The position numbers and the translations under genes were made by a program. Under the pieces are notes generated by a model. The model saw only the letters and a list, made by a program, of their open reading frames with translations, was not told the origin of the DNA and ran no database searches. Source: Marinomonas transparens (GTDB lineage Bacteria; Pseudomonadota; Gammaproteobacteria; Pseudomonadales; Marinomonadaceae). From it: DNA of 64,000 nt. The stretch's first letter is position 1. Each line of letters opens with the position of its first letter. The stretch is taken from contig NZ_JAEMNX010000010.1 in the NCBI RefSeq assembly GCF_016463975.1, positions 1 to 64,000 on the forward strand, in the 5' to 3' direction. This document shows positions 30,101 through 38,620 of this stretch, one piece after another.

Positions 30101-30571
30101 TTAGTTTCCTTCATTCAATTTTAGATTAAAGAGGCAGGCTGCTTCATGACCACCCTCTGTTTGGTAATAATTTTTTCGGTGCCCAACCAACTCAAAACCC
30201 AAAGATTGATATAAGTTAATCGCGCCTAGATTCGATTCCCGCACTTCTAATAGGTATTCGCAGACACCTTGTTCAGCAACAGCATGCAACCAAGTGACCA
30301 TCAGTTTTTTCGCCAAGCCTTGACGACGCATTTTTTGCGCCACCACAATAAGCTCCAATTCAGACTGATCAAATAACACCGAAGCCGTTAACCAACCTGC
30401 TAAAGAAACCTGTCCTTCCCCCTCAGATTCAATAACCCAATTTTTTCGCGTTATCAGTGCATCAGCAACCAAGGCTTTCCCCCACGGATAAGGATTAGAA
30501 AGCCCATCAAGCTGAATGATGGCTAACAGGTCGTGCTCTGTGGCAGGTCGAATACGAATAGAAGGCATCAT
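30101..30571 (-). CDS. rimI: Ribosomal protein S18 alanine N-acetyltransferase
   Basis: GNAT-fold acetyltransferase of 156 residues (E. coli 148). Motif A with the acetyl-CoA loop is in VVAQKMRRQGLAKKLM, and LEVRESNLGAINLYQSLGFE is the typical RimI segment. It sits right after a HolD-like gene, the same pair as holD-rimI in E. coli, which supports both calls. Confidence 0.92.
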   Translation of the reverse strand: MMPSIRIRPATEHDLLAIIQLDGLSNPYPWGKALVADALITRKNWVIESEGEGQVSLAGWLTASVLFDQSELELIVVAQKMRRQGLAKKLMVTWLHAVAEQGVCEYLLEVRESNLGAINLYQSLGFELVGHRKNYYQTEGGHEAACLFNLKLNEGN

Positions 30572-30595
30572 AAAATAGTATGAGATGTGTGATCA

Positions 30596-31453
30596 CTAGA
30601 CATCAGAACGGAACAGACGGGTTTGCATTATTTGCCATGCTTCTTTGCGTAACTCAGGAATGCGATGTAATTCAGGCAAGCTAACAATACAAGCCACTGG
30701 GTAGCTTTTAATCGGGCTATCTGCGGGTAAATCTTCCATTAGTTGGACTATCTGGTTACCAGCCAAGACCAACTTTGGCGTTTCAGGAAAGGTCTTAAGT
30801 AAGCGCAAAATGTAACTTTCCAATGCCCCTAATAACCAGTCCGTGCGAGCCAAAAACTGAGGGTTCTTTAAACCACCGGGCCAAGACAAAGCACTGCTTT
30901 GCCATTCATCCACTGGCTGCTTTAATAATGCCGTTCCCATTTTCAACGCCAACTGAGCGACCTCTTCTTCCTGAGAAAACACCTTAGGCACATCGCTTAT
31001 AATTAACAGCTTATTGGCTAACGCATAAGAGCGAACATCTAGCTGAGTCATTCGAGTCGACGCCTGAATTTCAGGTTCAACCACAATATCAACCGCCAAC
31101 TCTTCTATTGGTTGCAGGTCTTCAACAATGATTTCTGGCCCAGCATTAAGCTGCTCTCTAAGATAAGCCACCGACTGCTCTTTTTCTTCAGGCAGTACTT
31201 TCGCGATGGGCTCTGGCGCTGCGGCGGCAAATCCCGTAGGCAAAACATCCTTCGATAACGCAGCAATACTCGGCACGGGATCAGCATCTGACGATGCATT
31301 AACTAACCAAGGCTGAGGCGGCATATAAACCATACCCGCAATACCATTAACTGCAACAGGTTCACCATCAGCAGAGGACAGCCACGAGGTGACTCCCATT
31401 TGCGCTAAGCAATGGGTCTGAAACGCCTGCTGTGGATCAAGTTCGCGGGTCAT
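30596..31453 (-). CDS. HolD-like protein, DNA polymerase III psi
   Basis: Likely psi subunit of the clamp-loader complex. Two segments resemble E. coli HolD: an N-terminal LAQMGVTSW (HolD has LQQLGITQW) and a C-terminal LPELHRIPELRKEAWQIM helix. Between them is a long Pro- and acid-rich stretch, so at 285 residues it is twice the size of E. coli psi (137), as I recall for Pseudomonas. The start is ATG 31453, with AAGG 6 bases upstream; the frame could extend to 31510. Position before rimI supports the call. Confidence 0.72.
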   Translation of the reverse strand: MTRELDPQQAFQTHCLAQMGVTSWLSSADGEPVAVNGIAGMVYMPPQPWLVNASSDADPVPSIAALSKDVLPTGFAAAAPEPIAKVLPEEKEQSVAYLREQLNAGPEIIVEDLQPIEELAVDIVVEPEIQASTRMTQLDVRSYALANKLLIISDVPKVFSQEEEVAQLALKMGTALLKQPVDEWQSSALSWPGGLKNPQFLARTDWLLGALESYILRLLKTFPETPKLVLAGNQIVQLMEDLPADSPIKSYPVACIVSLPELHRIPELRKEAWQIMQTRLFRSDV

Positions 31454-31639
31454 ATAAACCTTAACTATCTGGAAGTTATAAGCCATTGCTAAATGACAAA
31501 TTAGATACAAGAATATACGCGTTTAGCAGATCATATGCCACTGGATGACCAGAAGATTACATGGTCTAGAATTCTTCTCCTGTGTATAATCTCTCATCAA
31601 TCATTAAACAGCCTAATTGATACCGAAAGGGTAAAAATC

Positions 31640-32431
31640 ATGATCTCCTTATTATCACGTTGCGCTCTTCTTGCTGTCTTTGCTTTCAGTAGTATGAGTT
31701 TTGCTGACAGCTTACCGGACCTAAAAGGTCGCACCATCCTTGCGGTTACCGAAAACGCCTACACGCCGCTTAACTTTGTCGACCCAGCAACGGGCAAAGG
31801 CATAGGTTGGGAGTACGATGCAATGAATGAAATTGGCAAACGCCTAAATGCAAAAATCGATTGGCATACCAGTAGCTGGGACACCATGATCCAAGCGGTT
31901 AAACAAGGTCAATATGATATTGGCATGGATGGCATCACCATTAATGAAGAACGAGCAAAGCAAATCGATTTCTCTATTCCTTACATGACCTCTCAGCAAT
32001 TCATGCTGGTTCGCGCTGATGAAAACCGCTTCTATGATGCCAAAACCTTTGCCGCCAACGATGATCTACAATTTGGCGCTCAGCCGGGCACCACCAACTT
32101 CTACGTGGCGGTTTATAACGTCTTAGACGGCAATGAAGACAACTCTCGCATTACATTGCTAGATACTTTTGGCGCCGCGGTTCAAGCACTAAAAACAGGT
32201 GATGTCGATTGTGTATTAATGGATGCCACCTCAGCCCGCGGCTACATGGGTGCAAATCCAGGTGCTTTTAAAATGGTCGGTGGACCACTAGGCACAGAAG
32301 AATTTGGCTTCATCTTATCGCCTGGCTCAGATCTGCTTACTCCGGTTAACGCAGCCATTAAAAGCATGAAAGCAGACGGCACGTTAGAGGCCCTAAACAA
32401 AAAATGGTTTTTCGAATATAACCAAAGTTAA
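31640..32431 (+). CDS. Amino-acid ABC transporter, substrate-binding protein
   Basis: Periplasmic binding protein of the polar amino-acid family (SBP_bac_3), 263 residues. A signal peptide is clear: Arg, hydrophobic core LLAVFAFSSM, cleavage after SFA. The mature part has the usual GWEYDAMNEIGKRL and YDIGMDGITINEERA motifs. The frame opens at 31535, but ATG 31640 with AAAGGG 8 bases upstream fits the signal peptide. TATAAT at 31585-31590 is a likely -10 box. A permease follows; no ATPase gene does. Confidence 0.93.
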   Translation: MISLLSRCALLAVFAFSSMSFADSLPDLKGRTILAVTENAYTPLNFVDPATGKGIGWEYDAMNEIGKRLNAKIDWHTSSWDTMIQAVKQGQYDIGMDGITINEERAKQIDFSIPYMTSQQFMLVRADENRFYDAKTFAANDDLQFGAQPGTTNFYVAVYNVLDGNEDNSRITLLDTFGAAVQALKTGDVDCVLMDATSARGYMGANPGAFKMVGGPLGTEEFGFILSPGSDLLTPVNAAIKSMKADGTLEALNKKWFFEYNQS

Positions 32432-32442
32432 AAACACCTTCT

Positions 32443-32486
32443 TTGGTTAATGACTAGGTTGCTATAGAAGCCTAGTCATTAACCAA
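32443..32486 (+). terminator. 16-bp intercistronic hairpin
   Basis: TTGGTTAATGACTAGG (32443-32458) and its exact inverse (32471-32486) form a perfect stem with a 12-base loop between the binding-protein and permease genes. There is no T run, so it more likely protects the upstream message or partly terminates, giving an excess of binding protein. Confidence 0.7.
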
Positions 32487-32527
32487 GCACCTTTTCATCA
32501 GGTCATGCTTCCATGCCCTTACAGTGA

Positions 32528-33337
32528 ATGATTAAGTCCTTGAAAAAAACCTTAGAAAATACACCATGGTGGTTAGTCACCATCATTATTATTGCCCTGA
32601 TTCTGATATGGAACATGGTCGCTGACCAAAGTTACCAAAGAATTGCAAGTGCACTGAGCCAAGGACTGCTCACCACCATAGGCGTTACCTTAGCGGCATT
32701 TTTCATCGCCAGCATAATAGGGCTAATGATTGCGTTAGCTGGCTTCTCACGTTTTCGATTGATACGCGAATTTGCTCGCTTCTATGTGGAAATATTCCGC
32801 GGTATTCCTATTCTCGTGCTCTTGTTCTATATTGCCTTCGTTGGCGCTCCAGAAATGGTTAACTTCTACAACTGGACCCTACAAATCCCCATAGAGGCAG
32901 GCTGGATAGAGAAAGCCAAAACACGCGACTTTACCCTACTTTGGCGTGCTATTTTCGCCCTCTCAATCAGTTATAGTGCCTTCATTGCCGAAGTGTTCCG
33001 AGCTGGCATTCAGGAAGTCGGGAAAGGACAGACAGAAGCGGCAAAAGCCCTAGGCCTGTCAAATTGGCACAGGTTTCGGCTCATTACCCTGCCACAAGCC
33101 ATTCGTAAAATATTACCGCCACTCGGCAACGACTTTGTCGCCATGATCAAAGATTCAGCCTTGGTATCTGTGTTAGGCGTGCAAGACATCACCCTGCTCG
33201 GTAAAGTATACAGCGCCTCCAGCTTTCAATTTTTTGAAACCTATAATGTCGTTGCCTTTATGTACCTAGTGCTCACTCTCAGTTTATCCCTGATGATCCG
33301 AGCTTTCGAAGCCCACCTGAGGCGCAACGACCATTGA
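32528..33337 (+). CDS. Amino-acid ABC transporter, permease
   Basis: A 269-residue inner-membrane permease of the HisMQ/GltJK type. Hydrophobic segments occur at about 15-30, 50-75, 90-110 and near the end. The ATPase-contact loop EAAKALGLSNWHRFRLITLPQ is intact. It works with the binding protein just upstream. The ATP-binding subunit must be encoded elsewhere, because pgpA follows on the other strand. Confidence 0.92.
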   Translation: MIKSLKKTLENTPWWLVTIIIIALILIWNMVADQSYQRIASALSQGLLTTIGVTLAAFFIASIIGLMIALAGFSRFRLIREFARFYVEIFRGIPILVLLFYIAFVGAPEMVNFYNWTLQIPIEAGWIEKAKTRDFTLLWRAIFALSISYSAFIAEVFRAGIQEVGKGQTEAAKALGLSNWHRFRLITLPQAIRKILPPLGNDFVAMIKDSALVSVLGVQDITLLGKVYSASSFQFFETYNVVAFMYLVLTLSLSLMIRAFEAHLRRNDH

Positions 33338-33352
33338 CTAAAAGCCATAAAA

Positions 33353-33391
33353 AAGCGCCATGGCCCGCCAAAGACCATAGCGCTTGCTTTT
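33353..33391 (+). terminator. Terminator after the ABC permease
   Basis: AAGCGCCATGG pairs with CCATAGCGCTT (one mismatch) and is followed by GCTTTTATT. It may also serve pgpA from the opposite side. Confidence 0.75.
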
Positions 33392-33413
33392 ATTCAAACC
33401 TGACAAAGCCATG

Positions 33414-33893
33414 CTAAAAAACGAAACGCACTAACGCCTGTAAGACAACAAAAGACATCAACCCAGCTAAAATATCGTCAAGCATAATCCCAAAACCACC
33501 GTGAACGTTTTTGTCTATCCAAGAAATCGGCCAAGGTTTTAAAATATCGAACAAGCGAAACAGCACAAAACCTAGCACAATATAAAACCAGCCAGCAGGT
33601 GCCATCCACATGGTAATCCAGTAACCAACAAACTCATCCCAAACAATGCCAGAATGGTCATGAACACCGAGGTCTTTCGAGGTCTTACCGCACAAATAAA
33701 TACCGACAAGCGATGTCACCACCAGCATAATAGCGTATTGCACATCACTCAGGTTTTGCAGCAATAAGAAAAAAGGTACCGCCGCCAAGGTTCCAAAAGT
33801 GCCCGGTGCTTTCGGCACGGCGCCAGAACCCAGACCAAAGGCCAAAAAATGAATAGGGTTACGCCAAACCGACGCAGGGGCAGAATTTGCCAT
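33414..33893 (-). CDS. pgpA: Phosphatidylglycerophosphatase A
   Basis: Inner-membrane phosphatase that makes phosphatidylglycerol. The 159-residue protein (E. coli 172) has GLGSGAVPKAPGTFGTL, the metal-binding HDHSGIVWDEFVG region and several membrane helices. It follows thiL, as in many gammaproteobacteria. Confidence 0.95.
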   Translation of the reverse strand: MANSAPASVWRNPIHFLAFGLGSGAVPKAPGTFGTLAAVPFFLLLQNLSDVQYAIMLVVTSLVGIYLCGKTSKDLGVHDHSGIVWDEFVGYWITMWMAPAGWFYIVLGFVLFRLFDILKPWPISWIDKNVHGGFGIMLDDILAGLMSFVVLQALVRFVF

Positions 33894-33957
33894 TAGAAAC
33901 TCACCTCTTTTGAAATTTCGTTCACTCGTTTATTAAAACACAACGTTCACTATTCTA

Positions 33958-34908
33958 TTAAAAGTGTTGCCAACCCGATATATCTCCATCATAGCCTTCA
34001 ATACTAAAACCTTCCGACGCCACCTCACCCACCTTAGTACAAGGCAAGCTCAATGTCTGGGTAATCAATTGAATCTCGCTCGCTTGCTCTTTAGACGCGG
34101 TAAAACACAACTCGTAATCGTCTCCGCCCGTCAGCGCCAAGCTCAGCGCCGACTCAGGTTGCCACTGTCGTAACTCTGCCGAAATAGGAACACGATCTGC
34201 TTCTAATCTTGCTCCCACATTGGAAGCTTTTAAAATATGCTGAATATCTTGAGCCAAGCCATCGGAGATATCCATCATAGCATTCACCACTCGCTTTAAT
34301 GCCATGCCAACAATTAGACGTGGTGTGGGTCGCCAATACCTATCATAAAAGTAATCAAGGCGTTCATTCGACACTAACACTTCGCCTGTCACAATCGGCA
34401 CCGCCGCCGCCGCGTCCCCCAACAAGCCAGTCACATAAACATCGTCGCCGACTTTCGCATTGGAACGCAAAGGCGTTTGACGCACCTCAACATAACCGTG
34501 AACCTGCAAGGTCAGAGTTAACGGCCCTTTCGTAGTATCACCACCGAGCAAAGTTAAACCAATTGGCTCTGCTAACTCAGCCATACCTTGTGCTAGCCCA
34601 GCCAACCACTGAGGGTCAGACTTAGGAATGGTCAGGCCTAAGGTGAAAAAAGCAGGTTTCGCGCCCATCGCGGCAAGATCACTGACGCAGGTTGCCACCG
34701 CTCGATAACCAATATCCACAGGGTCTGCATCAAAGGGAAAATGGCGCCCTTCTACCAAGGTGTCCATGGAAAATACTAAGCTCTGCCCTTGGGGAACCTG
34801 CACTTGCGCGCAATCGTCACCAATCCCCAACAAAATATCCTTACGTCCCTGCGTGTTTGCCATCACAGAGGCTTTAAAAATGTTTTGTATTAACTCGAAT
34901 TCGTTCAA
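33958..34908 (-). CDS. thiL: Thiamine-monophosphate kinase
   Basis: Phosphorylates thiamine monophosphate to the active diphosphate. It is an AIRS-fold enzyme with GIGDDCAQV, the Mg-binding SMDTLVEGRHF and MDISDGLAQD, and LTGGDDYELCF. I choose TTG 34908 (then NEFELIQNIF), with AAGGA 6 bases upstream: 316 residues (E. coli 325). The frame extends to 34956. Two small genes separate it from nusB, its usual neighbour. Confidence 0.95.
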   Translation of the reverse strand: MNEFELIQNIFKASVMANTQGRKDILLGIGDDCAQVQVPQGQSLVFSMDTLVEGRHFPFDADPVDIGYRAVATCVSDLAAMGAKPAFFTLGLTIPKSDPQWLAGLAQGMAELAEPIGLTLLGGDTTKGPLTLTLQVHGYVEVRQTPLRSNAKVGDDVYVTGLLGDAAAAVPIVTGEVLVSNERLDYFYDRYWRPTPRLIVGMALKRVVNAMMDISDGLAQDIQHILKASNVGARLEADRVPISAELRQWQPESALSLALTGGDDYELCFTASKEQASEIQLITQTLSLPCTKVGEVASEGFSIEGYDGDISGWQHF

Positions 34909-35051
34909 AAAATGTCCTTGTGTTCTACAAGCCGAATGTATTGGTACGAACAGCAATCGCGCAAAGTTCTCATATTATAAAAAATCCCCGCTCTATTACT
35001 AATTAGTAATCATAACGAGGACTCATTTCAGTACTGGTATGTGTCGGCCAC

Positions 35052-35372
35052 TTATTCGTCTTCAGGGCCTTCTTCAAAATCTACATCTCGACGCTTAATG
35101 CGAGTCTTTGGCGTTGCCACAACCTCAAGGTAAAAAGACTTCCAATGCTGGCTCTGTGCAGAACTAATATTGCTATTAATATCACCCTCATGAATCACCC
35201 TTGCACTGTCCGGTTTTTGACCAAATTTGCAGTCGAAACCCCAAAAATCCGCACCTTCTGGCAAAACTTTGGTGCGCTCTTTTTTGATGTACTTTTTCAC
35301 ATCACTTTTCGCCATTTCGATTAAACGCTGGTAAGAGATTTTTGGGTGGGATAGAACAAAGTTCTTTTTCAT
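35052..35372 (-). CDS. DUF6172-like small basic protein
   Basis: A 106-residue protein starting at ATG 35372 (MKKNFVLSHPKI) with AGGATC upstream; the frame extends to 35411. Segments KKYIKKERTKVLPEGADFWGFDCKFG and HWKSFYLEVVA match what I recall of DUF6172. It is mixed basic and acidic with no signal or membrane helix. Function unknown. It lies between nusB and thiL. Confidence 0.8.
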   Translation of the reverse strand: MKKNFVLSHPKISYQRLIEMAKSDVKKYIKKERTKVLPEGADFWGFDCKFGQKPDSARVIHEGDINSNISSAQSQHWKSFYLEVVATPKTRIKRRDVDFEEGPEDE

Positions 35373-35515
35373 TGTGATCCTAATAAAGTGTTGGGCAGGG
35401 CAGCATAACAACTACCTTAATAACGCCTATGATAACGGGTTAGCTAGGATGCAGCCATCAATAAGGTCGATAAAAGCACTTTGTCTTTAGCCATGATTTA
35501 AACTTCTAGTCCTAA

Positions 35516-35866
35516 TTATTGTTGCGATGCTCTATATGTCTGTAGCTCTATCAACAACCATTCTCGGCTTTGCATCGGCACTTTATTCGCACAATGGATT
35601 TTGTAGTCTTTACCAGACCAGCTACTTTTCGTCGCGGAGTACTTTATGAAATCTTCAGTCGATTGAATGTCATCAGAAAAATACGCATATTTCTTTTTAA
35701 TGTGCTCAACCGCCTCCTGATTATCATGCATAATTCCATTTCGTTCGTATTGACAGTCTGTTGAAGCCACAAAGTTTAGAAGGTGATTAATTTCATCTTC
35801 TGTGGCAGCGAAAACGGGCAAAAACATTATGAAAAAAAGCACTAGTATTATTTTACTTAGCTTCAC
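35516..35866 (-). CDS. DUF5329-like exported protein
   Basis: A 116-residue protein with a signal peptide (KLSKIILVLFFIMFLPVFA, cleavage after FAA). GTG 35866 has AGAGG 7 bases upstream and fits the signal; the frame extends to 35899. The mature part keeps two Cys (CQYERNG, KIHCANK), likely a disulfide, and the pattern YERNG...EAVEHIKKKY...AEDFI-like that I associate with DUF5329. Periplasmic; role unknown. Confidence 0.78.
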   Translation of the reverse strand: MKLSKIILVLFFIMFLPVFAATEDEINHLLNFVASTDCQYERNGIMHDNQEAVEHIKKKYAYFSDDIQSTEDFIKYSATKSSWSGKDYKIHCANKVPMQSREWLLIELQTYRASQQ

Positions 35867-35964
35867 CGAACGACCTCTCCCGAAAGTAAATACTGACACC
35901 TTGATACTAAAATGTTTGTTCTATTTCGACCAGTGATACGCACGCGCTGAAATAGCCACATAAA

Positions 35965-36001
35965 AAAGCCCCGTTATTAACACTATAATAACGGGGCTTT
36001 T
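35965..36001 (-). terminator. Terminator after nusB
   Basis: AAAGCCCCGTTATT pairs exactly with AATAACGGGGCTTT (14 pairs, 8-base loop), with T runs on both sides. It separates nusB from the DUF5329-thiL-pgpA genes. Confidence 0.92.
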
Positions 36002-36039
36002 AGCTATCTTTTGATGATGTTTACTTCATCACTAGCGGA

Positions 36040-36546
36040 TTACTTATTCGCTTCTCGACGTGCGGCAATTTCTTCACGGCGAACACGCTGTGCAAGCTTA
36101 TCTAAAATACCATTAATGTATTTATGGCTTTCGGTTGCCCCAAAGCCTTTCGCCAGCTCCACACCTTCGTTAATCGCCACTCGGTATGGCACATCTAAAC
36201 GCTCTGACAATTCAAATGAACCGATACGCATCACAGCCAGCTCGATTGGATCAAGTTCGCTCATTGGGCGATCTAATAATTCTTCAAACAAGTCATCTAA
36301 TTTCTTGGCACTGACAATAACACCATGCAACAACTCACGAAAGTAAGTCTTATCGCAAGACGCCATGTCTTGATCCATCGCGAATTGAGTTTCTATCTCG
36401 CTAACCGCAGACTGATTCATCTGCCATTGGTAGACGGCTTGTAATGCCAAACGACGGGAAGCACTGCGCATTTGCGAACGCGAAGGTTTTTTATCCTTAC
36501 GTTTCGGTGCTGGAGTTTGGTCGTTTGTTGTTTCCACTTCGCTCAT
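36040..36546 (-). CDS. nusB: Transcription antitermination factor NusB
   Basis: Binds boxA RNA with NusE (S10) in rRNA antitermination. The all-helical core is typical (SRRLALQAVYQWQMN, DPIELAVMRIGSFEL, RVAINEGVELAKGFGA, YINGILDKLA). At 168 residues it is longer than E. coli (139) because of a charged N-terminal extension rich in Lys, Pro and Thr. GAGG lies 6 bases before ATG. ribH, its usual upstream partner, is missing. Confidence 0.95.
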   Translation of the reverse strand: MSEVETTNDQTPAPKRKDKKPSRSQMRSASRRLALQAVYQWQMNQSAVSEIETQFAMDQDMASCDKTYFRELLHGVIVSAKKLDDLFEELLDRPMSELDPIELAVMRIGSFELSERLDVPYRVAINEGVELAKGFGATESHKYINGILDKLAQRVRREEIAARREANK

Positions 36547-36746
36547 TTTTTGCCTCAGTTATCCAGACTGCATCGCCTTATGGGCTGACACTTTTCGTCT
36601 GCTTGGTCGTACCTGTTTTCGTCTGTTAGACAGTGCCTAGGGCCATTATGACCAAAGGTACAAATATGCTTGTCATCTTGGTCGGCGATTATAGCAATGT
36701 TTATCTTTTGTTTCTCGGCAAACTTACCTAAATATCACGAAGAAAA

Positions 36747-36781
36747 CTCGGTTTCCTATAATTTCTTAAGAAAAAGCCGAG
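36747..36781 (-). terminator. Probable terminator after ribD
   Basis: On the minus strand, CTCGG pairs with CCGAG around an AT-rich, partly paired interior, followed by TTTTC. The rest of the 257-base gap between ribD and nusB holds no gene I can support. Confidence 0.5.
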
Positions 36782-36803
36782 AAAGCAATGACTCGCGTTT
36801 CAG

Positions 36804-37973
36804 CTAGACTTCAAAGCCCTCATCGAAGTCATCCTCCAAGTAAGTTGGCAGATACACCAAACGTATATCTTGACCTACCTGACGCACGGATTTCAATTCC
36901 AACTCAACCGCCTCACTCATGGTTTCTAACGGTAGCTGAAACAAAGGACGTGCACTGGAACCTAATAGCTTAGACGCCATATAAACAACGATTTCATCAA
37001 CCAAACCCGCCTGTAAAAAGCCACCGGCCAATTCCGCGCCAGTTTCTAACAAGACTTCATTGATACCTGCGTCTGCAAGCTGCCCCATGGCATCTAACAA
37101 ATCTAAACGACCATCGTCACCGCGCGGAGAAAATCGTACTGTCACGCCTTTCTTAGACAAGACATCTAAGTGCTCTGATTCAACCTCTTCTGCCACGGAA
37201 AACACCCAAGCTTGCTTACTCGGATACAAAATTTTGGCTTCTGGCAAAATAGACAACGCCGTATCCATAACCACGCGAAGCGGCTGACGCACATTTTTCG
37301 CATCAGTTTCTTGGTCATCATTATCAATGCGAACCGTCATGCTTGGGTTATCCGCTAAAACAGAACCAATGCCTGTCACAATGGCATCGCTTTGCGCCCG
37401 TAAACGTTGCACATCTTGGCGAGCTTCAGGCCCCGTAATCCACTGACTTTCGCCCGATTCTATCGCAGTTCGCCCATCAAGACTCATGGCTAACTTCACG
37501 CGAACAAAAGGCAAGCCTTCCCGCATACGTTTGATAAAACCAGGATTTAATCCTTCGCATTCGGCTTCTAAAATCGGCCCGATGACTTCAATGCCTGCCT
37601 TTTTAATTTTATCTAAGCCACGACCAGCGACTTCAGGGTTAGGGTCTTGCATGCCGAATACCACACGAGCTACACCCGCTTTCACCAAGGTATCAGCGCA
37701 GGGTGGTGTTTTCCCCTGATGACTGCAGGGCTCTAATGTCACGTAAGCCGTTGCGCCCTTCACATGTTGAGTCATGCTTTTTTGCTCTGCGTCTGCCAAG
37801 GCATTCACTTCCGCATGACCTTCACCTGTTTTAGCATGAAACCCTTGCCCCACAAGCTGGCCATCTTTAACCAAAACGCAGCCAACACGAGGGTTAGGGT
37901 GAGTGGTATAACGGCCTTTTTGCGCCAATTGAATCGCTTTCGCCATCCAGTATTCATGGTTATGCTGAGTCAT
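36804..37973 (-). CDS. ribD: Riboflavin biosynthesis deaminase-reductase RibD
   Basis: Bifunctional enzyme for steps two and three of riboflavin synthesis. The N-terminal deaminase has the zinc site His53-Ala-Glu55, Cys83 (EPCSHQGKTPPC) and Cys92. The C-terminal reductase has VKLAMSLDGRTA and EGG-type residues (VLLETGAELAGGFL). 389 residues (E. coli 367). Its start adjoins the nrdR stop. The other riboflavin genes do not follow. Confidence 0.96.
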   Translation of the reverse strand: MTQHNHEYWMAKAIQLAQKGRYTTHPNPRVGCVLVKDGQLVGQGFHAKTGEGHAEVNALADAEQKSMTQHVKGATAYVTLEPCSHQGKTPPCADTLVKAGVARVVFGMQDPNPEVAGRGLDKIKKAGIEVIGPILEAECEGLNPGFIKRMREGLPFVRVKLAMSLDGRTAIESGESQWITGPEARQDVQRLRAQSDAIVTGIGSVLADNPSMTVRIDNDDQETDAKNVRQPLRVVMDTALSILPEAKILYPSKQAWVFSVAEEVESEHLDVLSKKGVTVRFSPRGDDGRLDLLDAMGQLADAGINEVLLETGAELAGGFLQAGLVDEIVVYMASKLLGSSARPLFQLPLETMSEAVELELKSVRQVGQDIRLVYLPTYLEDDFDEGFEV

Positions 37974-38471
37974 TTATTTCTCTTCTTTCAAAGACTGGGC
38001 TAATAAAGCGCCTGCTTCACTGCGGCTTTCTAGACGGTCAATTTCTTCACGAAATTCGTTGATGTCTTTAAAGCTTCGATACACAGAGGCAAAACGCACA
38101 TAAGCAACTTGATCCAGTCGCTGCAACTCTTCCATTACCGCTTCGCCAGTCATACGCGAAGGCAATTCTCGCTCACCTGTAGCCTGCATTTTTTCTTTGA
38201 TACGAGTAATCGCGGTTTCCACCGCTTCAATACTAACAGGGCGTTTTTCAAGCGCCTTGATAATGCCGTTACGCAGCTTATCGTCATCAAAAGGCTCTCG
38301 ACTGCCGTCACTTTTTATCAGCTTAGGCATTTGCAGCTCTGCCACTTCAAAGGTAGTAAAGCGTTCTTGGCAATGACTACAGGTTCGACGACGACGTACT
38401 TGTGCGCCCTCAGATACTAGGCGAGAGTCGACGACTTTCGTGTCTTGAGTTCCACAAAATGGGCATCGCAT
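37974..38471 (-). CDS. nrdR: Ribonucleotide reductase repressor NrdR
   Basis: ATP/dATP-sensing repressor of nrd genes. A zinc ribbon (Cys3, Cys6, Cys31, Cys34 around RRRRTC) is followed by an ATP-cone domain ([22 protein letters not shown]). 165 residues (E. coli 149), with an extra C-terminal tail. It is co-transcribed with ribD, the common arrangement. Confidence 0.96.
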   Translation of the reverse strand: MRCPFCGTQDTKVVDSRLVSEGAQVRRRRTCSHCQERFTTFEVAELQMPKLIKSDGSREPFDDDKLRNGIIKALEKRPVSIEAVETAITRIKEKMQATGERELPSRMTGEAVMEELQRLDQVAYVRFASVYRSFKDINEFREEIDRLESRSEAGALLAQSLKEEK

Positions 38472-38620
38472 GGTGCTTCCAATCTCTCTAATATGATGTA
38501 AAAATGCCTGAATTAGGCGATGATTTCCTGCCTCAAATCATAACAACCTAGCTAGCATATAGCTACCAAGCCACTGCGCGCATCTCCATAAATATGCAGC
38601 CAATTTATTAAGGATTCCCC

